A stretch of 42,666 nt of DNA from Halanaerobiales bacterium (GCA_022360715.1 JAKSCG010000248.1:1-42666); one strand, 5' to 3'. Counted from the first letter of the stretch, positions 1 to 8,639 are shown. The notes: a model not told the origin generated them from the letters alone. A program made the numbers and translations.

Positions 1-518
1 CGACTTAAACCTGTTACTGCATCCATGAGCGCGTCCTCAATCTCCATTACTTTGCCAACACCACTAAAAAGTTGCTTAACAATTGCCAAATCTCTTTCCG
101 TTACACTTGGACCGGGGGCAATTACCGACATCCCTTCCTTAACCAAAACAGGAGTATTGGGCATCACCCGGACTATTCGGGAAGATTCCGGAAGCCTTGC
201 GGCAAGATGACTGTTACTGACGCCGGCAGCAATTGAGATAATCAGCTTATCAGCTACTTCCGTCTTTATTCCCTTTAGTACTTTGTCGATTACCTGCGGT
301 TTAACTGCCAGTAAAATAACATCAGCTTCTTTTACTCCTTTAAGATGATCGGAGGTGGTTTTAATACCAAAATAAAGCTCATTTCTGGCCAGCTCATTGG
401 CCTGGATATCACAGCCAATAATTTCTTCAGCCTGATAGATCCCGGCATCCAGAAGTCCTTGAATCAGTGCACTACCAATTTTCCCTAAACCAATTACCAT
501 TAATTTGATCGCAATCAC
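1..518 (-). CDS. proC: Pyrroline-5-carboxylate reductase (C-terminus off the window)
   Basis: This enzyme makes L-proline from 1-pyrroline-5-carboxylate with NAD(P)H, the last step of proline synthesis. Read on the minus strand, the protein begins with a nucleotide-binding fold (VIGLGKIGSALIQGLL), continues with LAVKPQVIDKVL, ISIAAGVS and RVMPNTPVLVKEGMSVI, and leaves the window just after DAVTGLS, a conserved ProC stretch. The N-terminal domain is complete and the C-terminal dimer domain is cut by the window edge. I chose GTG at 518 because GAAGAG lies upstream, and an in-frame ATG at 500 has no clear ribosome binding site and already lies inside the first strand. The gene is preceded by a T-box leader, so it is probably induced when charged tRNA runs low. 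Recognition comes from the motifs read by eye. Confidence 0.93.
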   Translation of the reverse strand, partial: MIAIKLMVIGLGKIGSALIQGLLDAGIYQAEEIIGCDIQANELARNELYFGIKTTSDHLKGVKEADVILLAVKPQVIDKVLKGIKTEVADKLIISIAAGVSNSHLAARLPESSRIVRVMPNTPVLVKEGMSVIAPGPSVTERDLAIVKQLFSGVGKVMEIEDALMDAVTGLS

Positions 519-602
519 CCACTCTTCATTATTGTAAGTTTATAATAGCTTTATCCTGACAATTCTAAAGTCTCTGTTTACCTTTAGTGTTATTATAGAA
601 AT

Positions 603-890
603 AAAAAAACCCGCTTCCCATAGGAACGAGCTTAACCCGCGGTACCATCCATTTTGACAATCTGTCCGCCTTAAAGTCACTATTTGCATAATTATACTTT
701 TTAGCCAGTATGATCATGCCTTTAATAACCGGTCAGGATAACGGTTGACTGCCGATAAGGTTTTATCACCTATGACTCCCAGGCGGGGTTTCATTAAATG
801 GTAATTACCGGTCTCACACCATCACCGGCTCGCTTAAAAAACCATTATAATTACTATTCCTGTTCATAGTCTTTCTTTAATATTTATTAA
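603..890 (-). promoter_or_regulatory. T-box riboswitch leader of proC
   Basis: The minus strand carries the conserved T-box core TGGTACCGCG (638-647), which pairs with the free CCA end of uncharged tRNA. It is followed by a terminator-like stem and a T run (601-630). Upstream are the hallmarks of Stem I: a GAGCCGGTGATGGTGTGAG segment near 805-835 and a specifier-loop-like GAAACCCCGCC near 783-792. The gene downstream is proC, so a proline codon (CCC at 786-788) is the natural reading of the specifier; ACC (Thr) in the next register cannot be excluded by eye. Uncharged tRNA would favour the antiterminator and so raise proC expression. Confidence 0.93.
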
Positions 891-896
891 TAATAA

Positions 897-925
897 ATTA
901 TACATAATAATATTCTTGCTGTCAA
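897..925 (-). promoter_or_regulatory. Sigma-A promoter of the proC T-box transcript
   Basis: On the minus strand TTGACA (920-925) and TATAAT (897-902) are separated by exactly 17 bases. Both hexamers are perfect. Transcription should start near 890, just upstream of Stem I of the T-box. Confidence 0.85.
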
Positions 926-1303
926 GTACAAATAATGTCTGAAAATATTACCAAAACTACTACTGCTTTCTGTGATAAATATTTTTCTGTCCACTTAATA
1001 TATACTTTTTTCATCACAATTAGCTTCTTAATTTAGTTATGATCATATTTGCTCAATATCAGACTATACAATTGTGTAGTCTGTTATGTCATGTTAATTT
1101 AATGCAGTGGTTGGCTTCATCCCGATTCTTGAAATAAAGTATAACTTGATTATTTAACATTGTTGGAATTTAAACTCCGTTTAAACACAATCTAACTCAA
1201 AGATAAGCATAATAATACCAAGGGGAAATCCAAATCCCAAGATATCTTCAACTAAGATGTATTTATACTTATCCTAGACACCAAACTAAATTTATATTTT
1301 CTC
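926..1303. other. AT-rich divergent intergenic region
   Basis: No open frame or RNA gene was recognised here. Two inverted repeats stand out. AGACTATACA (1061-1070) faces TGTGTAGTCT (1073-1082) with one mismatch and a two-base spacer. TTTAAAC (1169-1175) faces GTTTAAA (1179-1185) across TCC. Either could be a distal operator for the homocitrate operon, but nothing in the sequence proves this. Confidence 0.4.
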
Positions 1304-1356
1304 TTGACAGCGTATTATTATACATGTATAATTGTATACAATTATACATGTATAAT
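1304..1356 (+). promoter_or_regulatory. Promoter of the homocitrate operon inside a 40-bp palindromic operator
   Basis: TTGACA (1304-1309), a 17-base spacer and TATAAT (1327-1332) form a perfect sigma-A promoter. Positions 1317-1356 are one perfect 40-bp palindrome. It is built from two identical 16-mers ATTATACATGTATAAT (1317-1332 and 1341-1356), each self-palindromic, around a central TGTATACA (1333-1340). The centre with its flanks reads ATTGTATACAAT, the classic shape of FadR-type GntR operators. The -10 box is the right end of the first 16-mer, so bound repressor would block RNA polymerase. The GntR gene at 5595 is the obvious candidate ligand; that link is inference. Confidence 0.85.
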
Positions 1357-1377
1357 TAATTTAAGGGGGGCTGCCAT

Positions 1378-2550
1378 GTGTTAAAAGGAAAGTACTGTGA
1401 TAAAGACAAAAGGGTTTATATTGTTGATACCACTCTACGAGATGGTGAACAAACGGCTAAAGTGGTCTTCGCCAACAAGGAAAAAACACAGATAGCCGAA
1501 ATGCTGGACGGGTTAGGGGTTGATCAGATAGAAGTAGGTACCCCTGTAATGGGCGGAGATGAAAGAGAAGCGATAAAAGCCATAGTCAATCAGGGGTTAA
1601 AGGCCAGTATTATGGGATGGAACAGGGCGGTTATAAATGATATACAGGCGTCCATTGACTGTGGTGTTGATTCAATCGCCATCTCCATTTCCAGTTCAGA
1701 CATACACATCAAAAATAAACTTAAATCTACCCGGGAAGAAGTTCTTTATAAAATGGCTAAGGCAACTGAATTTGCAAAGGAGAAGGGGATGTACGTGTCG
1801 GTCAATGCCGAGGACGCGAGCAGAACTGATTTAGATTTTCTCATTACTTTTGTCAGGACCGCTGTTGAAGCAGGGGCAGATCGTTTCAGGTATTGTGACA
1901 CAATTGGCCTCATGGATTCTATTTCTACTTTTAATACAATAAAAAAAATCCTGGATAAAGTAAAAATAGATATAGAGATGCATACCCACAATGATTTCGG
2001 TATGGCCACAGCCAATGCCCTGGCCGGGGTTGCCGCGGGAGCCAGTTATGTAGGGGTAACGGTGAACGGCCTGGGGGAAAGAGCGGGGAATGCGGCCCTT
2101 GAGGAGGTTGTTATGGGTCTTAAGTATGTACTGGGCAGAAAAGTATACCAGGACCCCGCAATGATGAGGCAGCTTTGTCTTTATGTTGCCAGGGCCTCGG
2201 GTAGAGTCTTGTATCCCTGGAAGGCGGTAGTGGGTACCAATATGTTTGCCCACGAGTCAGGAATACATGCCGATGGTGCCTTGAAGGACCCCAGGACCTA
2301 TGAAGCCTTTGACCCGGGAGAAGTAGGATTGACGAGGGAAATAGTAATAGGAAAGCACTCTGGTACTGCGGCTGTAATCAGGAAGCTGAAGGACAAGGGC
2401 CTTGCTATCGATAATAAAATTGCAGTTCAACTTCTGCCAAAGGTCAGGAGTACTGCGGTTTCTTTGAAAAGATCCCTTAGCGATATAGAGCTTGTAAGTA
2501 TATATGAAGAACACATGGCAGATAAGGGTCTGCCGGTGAAAAGAACATAG
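1378..2550 (+). CDS. nifV: Homocitrate synthase, NifV type
   Basis: The protein (390 residues) is a DRE-TIM metallolyase that condenses acetyl-CoA with a 2-oxo acid, normally 2-oxoglutarate to homocitrate. It shows the DTTLRDGEQ motif (17-25), the metal-binding HTH pair (H202, H204) in MHTHNDFGMATANAL, the NGLGERAGNAALEEV segment and FAHESGIHADG. These match NifV more closely than isopropylmalate synthase, and the regulatory LeuA C-terminal domain is absent. No nitrogenase genes are present in the window. Instead, aconitase and dehydrogenase genes follow within 25 bases, so the product is probably processed further. Start is GTG 1378 behind AAGGGGGG; the overlapping ATG at 1376 reads into a stop. 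A Re-citrate synthase, which is a relative of this family, remains possible. Confidence 0.85.
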   Translation: MLKGKYCDKDKRVYIVDTTLRDGEQTAKVVFANKEKTQIAEMLDGLGVDQIEVGTPVMGGDEREAIKAIVNQGLKASIMGWNRAVINDIQASIDCGVDSIAISISSSDIHIKNKLKSTREEVLYKMAKATEFAKEKGMYVSVNAEDASRTDLDFLITFVRTAVEAGADRFRYCDTIGLMDSISTFNTIKKILDKVKIDIEMHTHNDFGMATANALAGVAAGASYVGVTVNGLGERAGNAALEEVVMGLKYVLGRKVYQDPAMMRQLCLYVARASGRVLYPWKAVVGTNMFAHESGIHADGALKDPRTYEAFDPGEVGLTREIVIGKHSGTAAVIRKLKDKGLAIDNKIAVQLLPKVRSTAVSLKRSLSDIELVSIYEEHMADKGLPVKRT

Positions 2551-2563
2551 GAGAGGTTGCGAT

Positions 2564-4489
2564 ATGGGAAAAAGTGTTGTAGAGAAGATCATAGACAGTC
2601 ACAAAGCCGGTATACAGTACAACGGCGATATAGATATAAGAATAGACCAGACCTTAACGCAGGATTCTACCGGTACTATGGCATATTTGCAGTTTGAAGC
2701 CCTGGGAATAGACCGGGTAAGAACAAAGGGTTCGGTTGCCTATGTAGACCACAATACACTGCAGACCGGATTTGAAAACGCTGATGATCACAAGTATATT
2801 CAAACAGTAGCCGCCAAATACGGCATCTATTTTTCCCGGCCCGGAAACGGTATCTGCCACCAGGTTCATTTGGAACGCTTCGGTAGGCCGGGATGGACAT
2901 TGCTGGGTTCTGACAGCCATACACCGACGAATGGCGCTTTGGGTATGCTTGCAATAGGGGCAGGAGGCCTGGATGTTGCCCTGGCTATGGCCGGGGTACC
3001 CTATACCATCAAAAAGCCGCGCGTCTCTAGTATAAGTCTCCGGGGTTCCCTTGGGTTCCCTGCATCCGCCAAAGACCTGTCGCTAAAATTGTTAGACATA
3101 CTATCGGTTAAAGGTGGGATAGGCAGAATACTTGAGTATTCTGGCGAAGGGGTTACATCCCTTTCAATACCCGAGAGAGCTACCCTTGCCAATATGGGGG
3201 CCGAAACCGGTGCTACTGCTTCGGTCTTTCCCAGTGATAAGATTACCCGGCAGTTTCTGGCCAACCAGGGAAGAAAGAAGGAATGGGTAGAGCTTAAGGC
3301 AGATAACGATGTAGAGTATGAAGAGGTTATCGAGATAGACTTAAGGGAAATAGTCCCCATGGTTGCTAAACCACACAGCCCGGACAATGTAGTCAAAGCA
3401 AGGGAGCTTTCCGGGGTGAAGGTAGACCAGGTTGCCATCGGAAGTTGCACCAATTCTTCTTATGCTGACCTGGTAAAAACGGCCGCGATCCTTAAAGGAA
3501 AGAAAGTGCATCACAATGTCAGTCTGGTTATTTCTCCGGGGTCTCGTCAGGTATTGAATATGCTGGCAGAAAGTGGTGCCCTGGGACAACTGATTTCTTC
3601 AGGGGCGCGGATACTTGAATGTACCTGCGGTCCCTGTATAGGTATGGGTCAGGCGCCGCCCACCAATGGAGTTTCTTTAAGGACCTTTAATCGGAATTTC
3701 AGGGGCCGGTGTGGTACTGCCAGCGGCCAGGTCTACCTGGCAAGTCCTGAAGTGGCTGCTCTGTCGGCCTTAAAGGGTTATATAGCCGATCCTTCCACAG
3801 AACTAATCCACATCAATGTAAATATGCCTGAAAAGGTGCTGATAGATGACAGCATGATTATTGTGCCCCCGGGGGAAGGCAGAAAAGTTGAAGTTGTAAA
3901 AGGTCCCAATATAAAGCCTTTTCCCGTCAATAGAGCTTTGAAAAAGAAAATACAGGGTGAGATTGTATTAAAGGTAGAGGACCATATAACTACCGATCAC
4001 ATTATGCCTTCCTATGCCCGTCTCTTGCCTCTGCGCTCAAACATACCTGCCCTTTCCGAACACTGTTTTGAAGCTGTAGATAGCCAATTTCCAAGAAGAT
4101 GCAAAGAAAAAGGAGGGGGATTTATTGTCGCCGGGGAAAATTACGGACAGGGTTCAAGCCGGGAACATGCTGCTCTCGTACCGCTGTACCTGGGAATAAA
4201 GGGGGTAATTGCAAAGTCTTTTTCCCGAATCCATCGGGCAAACCTCATCAATAACGGTTTGATCCCCTTTTTGTTAGATGACCTGGAGGATTTTACCAAG
4301 TTGAATTTAGGACATACCCTGGTGATTGACGCTATAAAGACATCGGTATCTGGTCAGGACTATGTTGAAGCCCGTGTTATCAACGGTGATTATAATGTTA
4401 GGTTAAAGCTGGAGCTTTCGGGAAAAGAAAGAAAGATACTGTTGGCCGGTGGGACTCTTAATTACTGGAAATGTCAGTTATCAACCTAA
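2564..4489 (+). CDS. Aconitase/homoaconitase, large and swivel domains in one chain
   Basis: This is an iron-sulfur hydro-lyase of 641 residues that isomerises citrate or homocitrate through the cis-alkene. The N-terminal two thirds carry the 4Fe-4S ligands in IGSCTNSSYADL and ECTCGPCIGMG. The swivel domain (from about residue 470) has DHITTDHIMPSYARLLPL and GENYGQGSSREHAALVPLYLG, including the conserved Gln-Gly-Ser-Ser-Arg loop. The length fits the short clostridial AcnA-like form, not the roughly 900-residue classical enzyme, and not the split LeuC/LeuD type. It starts 13 bases after the upstream stop codon with a GAGAGG site. Whether it takes citrate or homocitrate depends on the true product of the upstream synthase and cannot be read from motifs. 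Confidence 0.85.
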   Translation: MGKSVVEKIIDSHKAGIQYNGDIDIRIDQTLTQDSTGTMAYLQFEALGIDRVRTKGSVAYVDHNTLQTGFENADDHKYIQTVAAKYGIYFSRPGNGICHQVHLERFGRPGWTLLGSDSHTPTNGALGMLAIGAGGLDVALAMAGVPYTIKKPRVSSISLRGSLGFPASAKDLSLKLLDILSVKGGIGRILEYSGEGVTSLSIPERATLANMGAETGATASVFPSDKITRQFLANQGRKKEWVELKADNDVEYEEVIEIDLREIVPMVAKPHSPDNVVKARELSGVKVDQVAIGSCTNSSYADLVKTAAILKGKKVHHNVSLVISPGSRQVLNMLAESGALGQLISSGARILECTCGPCIGMGQAPPTNGVSLRTFNRNFRGRCGTASGQVYLASPEVAALSALKGYIADPSTELIHINVNMPEKVLIDDSMIIVPPGEGRKVEVVKGPNIKPFPVNRALKKKIQGEIVLKVEDHITTDHIMPSYARLLPLRSNIPALSEHCFEAVDSQFPRRCKEKGGGFIVAGENYGQGSSREHAALVPLYLGIKGVIAKSFSRIHRANLINNGLIPFLLDDLEDFTKLNLGHTLVIDAIKTSVSGQDYVEARVINGDYNVRLKLELSGKERKILLAGGTLNYWKCQLST

Positions 4490-4513
4490 AAATGGGCAAA
4501 GGGGATGGAATAA

Positions 4514-5515
4514 ATGTATAACATTACAGCTATACCTGGTGATGGGATAGGGCCCGAAGTTATGGAAGGGGCTATGTATGTACTGGATAATTTGAGGATC
4601 AAGATAAAATGGGATATAGTTAACGCCGGGGCATCGGTAGTGCAGGAAAAAGGCCGTCCGCTACCCGATGAAGTGCTGCAAAGCATAACCACAAACAGGG
4701 TAGTTCTCAAAGGCCCGATAACCACACCTGTGGGCAAGGATTTCAGAAGTATTAATGTGGAGTTGCGCAAGAGGTTTAAACTATACGCCAATGTAAGGCC
4801 GGTGATTTCAATTCCCGGGGTAAAGAGCAGGTATTCAGGAATAGATGTCGTAATAATAAGGGAAAACACTCAAGGGCTATATACCGGGATTGAATATAAG
4901 ACAGATCGTGACACGGCCCATGCCCTGAAACTGATTACAAGGGAAGCCAGCGAAAGAATTGTACAATTTGCATTTGTATATGCTAAAAAGCATCATCGCA
5001 AGCGAGTAACCTGCTTCCACAAGGCGAACATAATGAAGCTGACAGACGGTCTTTTTTTAGAAAGTGCCAGACAGGTGGCCCGAAGGTATCCTGATTTAGA
5101 ATACCAGGAACTAATTGTCGACAACGGGTGTATGCAGATGGTTATTAACCCGGAAAAATTTGATGTGCTGGTCATGCCAAATCTTTACGGTGATATAATG
5201 TCAGATATGTGTGCAGGTCTGGTAGGAGGACTAGGGCTTGTGCCCGGCGCCAATATAGGAAAGGATGCAGCAATTTTTGAAGCGGTACACGGTAGTGCCC
5301 CCGACCTTGCAGGTAGAAATACAGCTAACCCCACCGCTCTGATCTTGACCTCTGCCCTGATGTTGGATTACCTTGGCGAAAAAGACAAGGCCGAGATTCT
5401 GCGAAAAGCGGTTTTTAGGGTAATCAAAGAAGGAATATATGTTACACCCGACCTACTGGGAAGTGCTTCAACGCTTGGGATGGCGGAAGAAGTAGTTAAA
5501 TATATTAATCTGTAG
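4514..5515 (+). CDS. Isocitrate/homoisocitrate dehydrogenase (NAD-type)
   Basis: The protein (333 residues) is a beta-decarboxylating dehydrogenase: it oxidises and decarboxylates a 2-hydroxy-3-carboxy acid. It starts [18 protein letters not shown], has the substrate loop [34 protein letters not shown], and the cofactor-site segments [24 protein letters not shown] and [22 protein letters not shown]. The Ser in RSINVELR is typical of isocitrate and homoisocitrate enzymes and argues against isopropylmalate dehydrogenase. The short length is that of the NAD-linked type. It is the third gene of the operon, so it would give 2-oxoadipate, or 2-oxoglutarate if the pathway starts with citrate. Confidence 0.85.
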   Translation: MYNITAIPGDGIGPEVMEGAMYVLDNLRIKIKWDIVNAGASVVQEKGRPLPDEVLQSITTNRVVLKGPITTPVGKDFRSINVELRKRFKLYANVRPVISIPGVKSRYSGIDVVIIRENTQGLYTGIEYKTDRDTAHALKLITREASERIVQFAFVYAKKHHRKRVTCFHKANIMKLTDGLFLESARQVARRYPDLEYQELIVDNGCMQMVINPEKFDVLVMPNLYGDIMSDMCAGLVGGLGLVPGANIGKDAAIFEAVHGSAPDLAGRNTANPTALILTSALMLDYLGEKDKAEILRKAVFRVIKEGIYVTPDLLGSASTLGMAEEVVKYINL

Positions 5516-5530
5516 TGCAAAATACCTCCA

Positions 5531-5559
5531 TTGACACACTTTTTACTATTTAATAAAAT
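5531..5559 (+). promoter_or_regulatory. Promoter of the GntR gene
   Basis: TTGACA (5531-5536) and TAAAAT (5554-5559) are 17 bases apart, between the end of the dehydrogenase gene and the regulator gene. No copy of the 16-bp operator element is seen here, so the regulator may be expressed independently of the operon. Confidence 0.65.
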
Positions 5560-5594
5560 ATATATAGCAGTTAAGAAATTTTATGGAGGGCACT

Positions 5595-6254
5595 ATGAAA
5601 AGAGATGAAAACTTAGGTGGTTATTCTTTAAGGGAACGGATCTTTCGAAAAATCCGGGATGATATCCTTAACGGTAAATACAAATCCGGAGATAATCTGG
5701 TAGTGTTAAAACTGGCGGACGAAATGGGTGTTAGCAGGACTCCGCTCAGAGAAGCGATAAGCCAACTGGAGCTAGAGGGACTTGTTACAAGCATTCCCAA
5801 TAAAGGGGTAATTGTTGAAGGAATATCAAAGCAGGATATTGAAGATATGTATGCAATTAGAGAGTCTTTGGAAGGACTGGCCGCGCGATGGTCTATTATG
5901 AGGATAGATGAGAATCAGCTGAAGGAACTTGAAAATATCTGTGAATTGATGGAGTTCTATACCCAAAAGGGGGACTTGGACCAGGTAGGAGATTTAAATT
6001 CCAGATTTCATGATATAATCTTTGAGGCTACTAAGAGCAGACCGCTAAAGCAGATATTGAGTGATTTTCAGTATTATGTGAGAGCTATCCGGCTTGCCTC
6101 GCTGAAGTCACCGGGAAGGGCCCAACAGTCGCTAGCAGAGCATCAGGCAATAGTAGAAGCTTTTCGAAATAAAGATGCAGATGCAGCTGAAATCGCTTTG
6201 GTTAAACACATCAGGAATTCAAATAAAAATGCTCAGAAGGTATGCCAAGAATGA
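5595..6254 (+). CDS. GntR-family regulator with FCD domain (FadR subfamily)
   Basis: This is a one-domain sensor repressor or activator. A winged helix-turn-helix occupies about residues 8-75 (LRERIFRKIRDDILNGKYKSG, VSRTPLREAISQLELEGLV), followed by an all-helical FCD ligand domain. The FCD domain keeps the histidines expected for metal-assisted binding of an organic acid, in RFHDIIFEA, EHQAIVEAF and KHIRNS. I prefer ATG 5595 because GGAGGG lies five bases upstream; an in-frame ATG at 5583 overlaps that site. The gene sits at the end of the homocitrate operon and is the likely reader of the palindrome at 1317-1356. A 2-oxo acid or tricarboxylate effector is plausible but not shown. Confidence 0.9.
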   Translation: MKRDENLGGYSLRERIFRKIRDDILNGKYKSGDNLVVLKLADEMGVSRTPLREAISQLELEGLVTSIPNKGVIVEGISKQDIEDMYAIRESLEGLAARWSIMRIDENQLKELENICELMEFYTQKGDLDQVGDLNSRFHDIIFEATKSRPLKQILSDFQYYVRAIRLASLKSPGRAQQSLAEHQAIVEAFRNKDADAAEIALVKHIRNSNKNAQKVCQE

Positions 6255-6273
6255 AAAAACTATAACTAACAGC

Positions 6274-6300
6274 AAAAAACAGGGTTTCCCCTGCTTTTTA
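6274..6300 (+). terminator. Terminator between convergent genes
   Basis: A CAGGG/CCCTG stem (6280-6284, 6289-6293) is flanked by an A run on the left and TTTTT on the right. It lies between the convergent GntR and amidohydrolase genes and could work in both directions. Confidence 0.6.
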
Positions 6301-6327
6301 AACAAATATGGAAAAATCAGCTCAGTC

Positions 6328-7482
6328 CTATCCTTTTGCAACAACTTCCCCATTAATCAGAACCGTCTCGACCTGGGACTGGACATCCAATGGATCACCG
6401 CTAAAGATTACCAGGTCAGCATCCTTCCCCACTTCAATACTACCGACCCGCTCCGCGACCCCCAGTATTTCGGCCGGATTAATCGTAATCGCTTTCAGGG
6501 CATCGGTTCTGTCCATGCCGGCTTTAACGGAAAGGGCGGCATACATCGGGAGATTTTCTGAAGGAACAACCGGGTGATCACTCATTATAGCTATTTTTAC
6601 TCCGGCCTTAGCTAATATACCGGGAGTGGCAAAAGTCTTGTCCTTTAACTCCACCTTAACTTTACCGGTTAAAGTAGGCCCGATAATCGCCGGAAATCCG
6701 GCCTGAACAAGCTCTTCAACAATTTTATGGCCTTCCGTGCAGTGTTCCAGGGTGACCTCAATATCAAATTCCCGGGCTATCCTTAACACTGTCATAATAT
6801 CATCGGCCCGGTGGGCATGAGTTCGCAAAGGAATCTCTTTCTTTAGAACCCGGACCATACTCTCCATTTTAACATCCCTTTTAAAATGTTCTCCTTTTTG
6901 GAGCTTCTGTTCTTTTTCCTGCAAATAATCCTGGGCTTTAATCAGGGTCTCACGTAATAGTGCCGCTACCGCCATTCGGGTCGTCGGGAATTTCTTCTGG
7001 TTATTATATACCCTTTTGGGGTTTTCCCCAAAAGCAGCTTTAATCCCGGCCGGGTATCGCAAAACCATCTGATCAACAGTTTTACCACTCGTCTTGAGCA
7101 CGACAATCTCACCACCGACAACATTAGCACTGCCCGGAGTCACCATCACGGTAGTAATCCCATTCTGGCAGGCCTCGCTAATCCCCGTATCTTCAGGGTT
7201 AATTGCATCAATTGCCCGTAGGTGGGGAGTAATCGGATCAGTCATCTCGTTGTAATCCTGGCCTTCCCAGCCCAGACCGGCTTCACCAATACCGAGATGG
7301 GTATGGGCATCAATTAAACCAGGCATGATTACCTTCCCCTGAGCATCAATTACTTCAACTCCTGCAGCTAACTCCAGACTGGCGGCCACTTCCTTAATCT
7401 TACCATCTTCAATTAAGATACTTCCTTTTTCCAGGACCTCTCCGGCCATAGTTATAACTTTACCATTAATGATTGCTAACAT
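6328..7482 (-). CDS. Amidohydrolase of the imidazolonepropionase-like group
   Basis: This is a metal-dependent hydrolase of 384 residues, cytoplasmic, with no signal peptide. It has the N-terminal beta domain (MLAIINGKVITMAG), the metal-binding DAHTH motif with H60 and H62, further histidines in RTHAHRADDI and LEHCTEGHKI, and the catalytic Asp in MSDHPV. The C-terminal beta domain (GKDADLVIFSGDPLD) is complete. The pattern matches the COG1228 group, which cleaves cyclic amides or peptides. The true substrate is unknown. It follows the asparaginase gene by 65 bases on the same strand and may be co-transcribed with it, which would suit a role in salvage of amino-acid amides or dipeptides. Confidence 0.85.
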   Translation of the reverse strand: MLAIINGKVITMAGEVLEKGSILIEDGKIKEVAASLELAAGVEVIDAQGKVIMPGLIDAHTHLGIGEAGLGWEGQDYNEMTDPITPHLRAIDAINPEDTGISEACQNGITTVMVTPGSANVVGGEIVVLKTSGKTVDQMVLRYPAGIKAAFGENPKRVYNNQKKFPTTRMAVAALLRETLIKAQDYLQEKEQKLQKGEHFKRDVKMESMVRVLKKEIPLRTHAHRADDIMTVLRIAREFDIEVTLEHCTEGHKIVEELVQAGFPAIIGPTLTGKVKVELKDKTFATPGILAKAGVKIAIMSDHPVVPSENLPMYAALSVKAGMDRTDALKAITINPAEILGVAERVGSIEVGKDADLVIFSGDPLDVQSQVETVLINGEVVAKG

Positions 7483-7547
7483 AAAATTCCCTCCTTATTT
7501 TAAATAAAACTCCTATCAATAATTCCGCCGCTTTTTATCTGCTTGTC

Positions 7548-8564
7548 TTATATTACCGGCGAAGACCAGTTTAATTTAAAGGCCGCTGCTAGCCCCCCGA
7601 CTCTGTTCCGGTGGGCATTTAATACTTCAGGCGCATGATATTTGGTCAGCTTGGCTAACTCGGTTTTACTTAAAATCCCCAGTTGAGACAAGGCTTCTAT
7701 GCTGGCCGGGGGTAGAGCACGACTATTGCCGTCACTGATCTTAAGCGCCAGTCCGATCCCCTCATGTACACCCAGACAGAAAAGCCCTTCCGCGCCTGTC
7801 TTGGCCACCAGTTTATTCCCGGTTACCCCGAGCAGCTCACTATTAAAGCGTTCACTACCGGCTACCATTTGTGGATAGGCCTCCATACTTGCGGATACCC
7901 GTTTGGCTGCTTCCCGGTATTTGGCCGGCAAAGTCTCCGGATTAGCCAGACGGGCATAGGCATAAGCCATCCGCTCCAGTGGTAAAGCAAAGACCACTAC
8001 CCCACAACCATCTATGCCCAAATGGATTTCCTCCCGCGGGAATTCGGTTACTTCAGCGACAATATCCAGGAACAAATGTTGGACAGGATGGTCAGGGTCG
8101 TTATAGTTATGCAGATCCCAATCATTCTGGCGACAGATCGCTAATATCCCGGCATGTTTCCCCGAACAATTATTATGAATACTTTCAGGTTCTCCCCCAC
8201 CCCGATATAACAGCTTCCTGGTCCGTTGATGGTAGGGAGGGTGGATTCCGCATAAAAGGGCATTTTCTTCCAGAGCCAGTTTCTCCAGAATACCTTTGAC
8301 CGTATCGGTATGCATAAGCTCCCCGCTATGTGATGAAGTCATCACGGCCAATTCCTGTTCCGATAAATTATAGCGATCCGCAGCTCCGGACATAATAACA
8401 GCCATGGCTTGAAATGGTTTGGCGGCAGACCGCCAATAAGTAACCATCTTTTCATTGCCGACCGTGGCAACCGCTCGACCCCTTTTATCGACAACAGCAA
8501 TATGACCATAATGAATACTTTCCAGCAGTTTTCCCCGTAATACATGTACCAAAGCCGATGTCAT
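7548..8564 (-). CDS. L-asparaginase, Rhizobium AnsA type
   Basis: The protein (338 residues) belongs to the family of the Rhizobium etli inducible asparaginase, unrelated in fold to the E. coli enzymes and related to serine beta-lactamase-like folds. The expected catalytic Ser-x-x-Lys is at S46/K49 in YWRSAAKPFQ. The zinc-site residues are C133 and K136 in NNCSGKHAG and C187 in GIDGCGV. These lie two residues earlier than the R. etli numbering (48, 51, 135, 138, 189). It would hydrolyse asparagine to aspartate and ammonia. The start ATG has AAGGAGAGGG upstream. Its neighbours are the amidohydrolase downstream and, beyond a terminator, the toxin gene. Confidence 0.85.
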   Translation of the reverse strand: MTSALVHVLRGKLLESIHYGHIAVVDKRGRAVATVGNEKMVTYWRSAAKPFQAMAVIMSGAADRYNLSEQELAVMTSSHSGELMHTDTVKGILEKLALEENALLCGIHPPYHQRTRKLLYRGGGEPESIHNNCSGKHAGILAICRQNDWDLHNYNDPDHPVQHLFLDIVAEVTEFPREEIHLGIDGCGVVVFALPLERMAYAYARLANPETLPAKYREAAKRVSASMEAYPQMVAGSERFNSELLGVTGNKLVAKTGAEGLFCLGVHEGIGLALKISDGNSRALPPASIEALSQLGILSKTELAKLTKYHAPEVLNAHRNRVGGLAAAFKLNWSSPVI

Positions 8565-8639
8565 TTAATCAACCCTCTCCTTAAAATTACATATCCAAGT
8601 ATTATATTCGTTAATGAATAATAAATTCCTGTTTATCGC

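Noticed and set aside
1169-1185. TTTAAAC-TCC-GTTTAAA palindrome as a second GntR operator
   Set aside because: It does not share the GTATAC core of the main operator and is about 130 bases from the promoter; kept only as a note on the intergenic region.
3001-3453. Minus-strand open frame of 150 codons
   Set aside because: Shadow of the aconitase gene, which keeps all its cluster-binding motifs in the plus frame.
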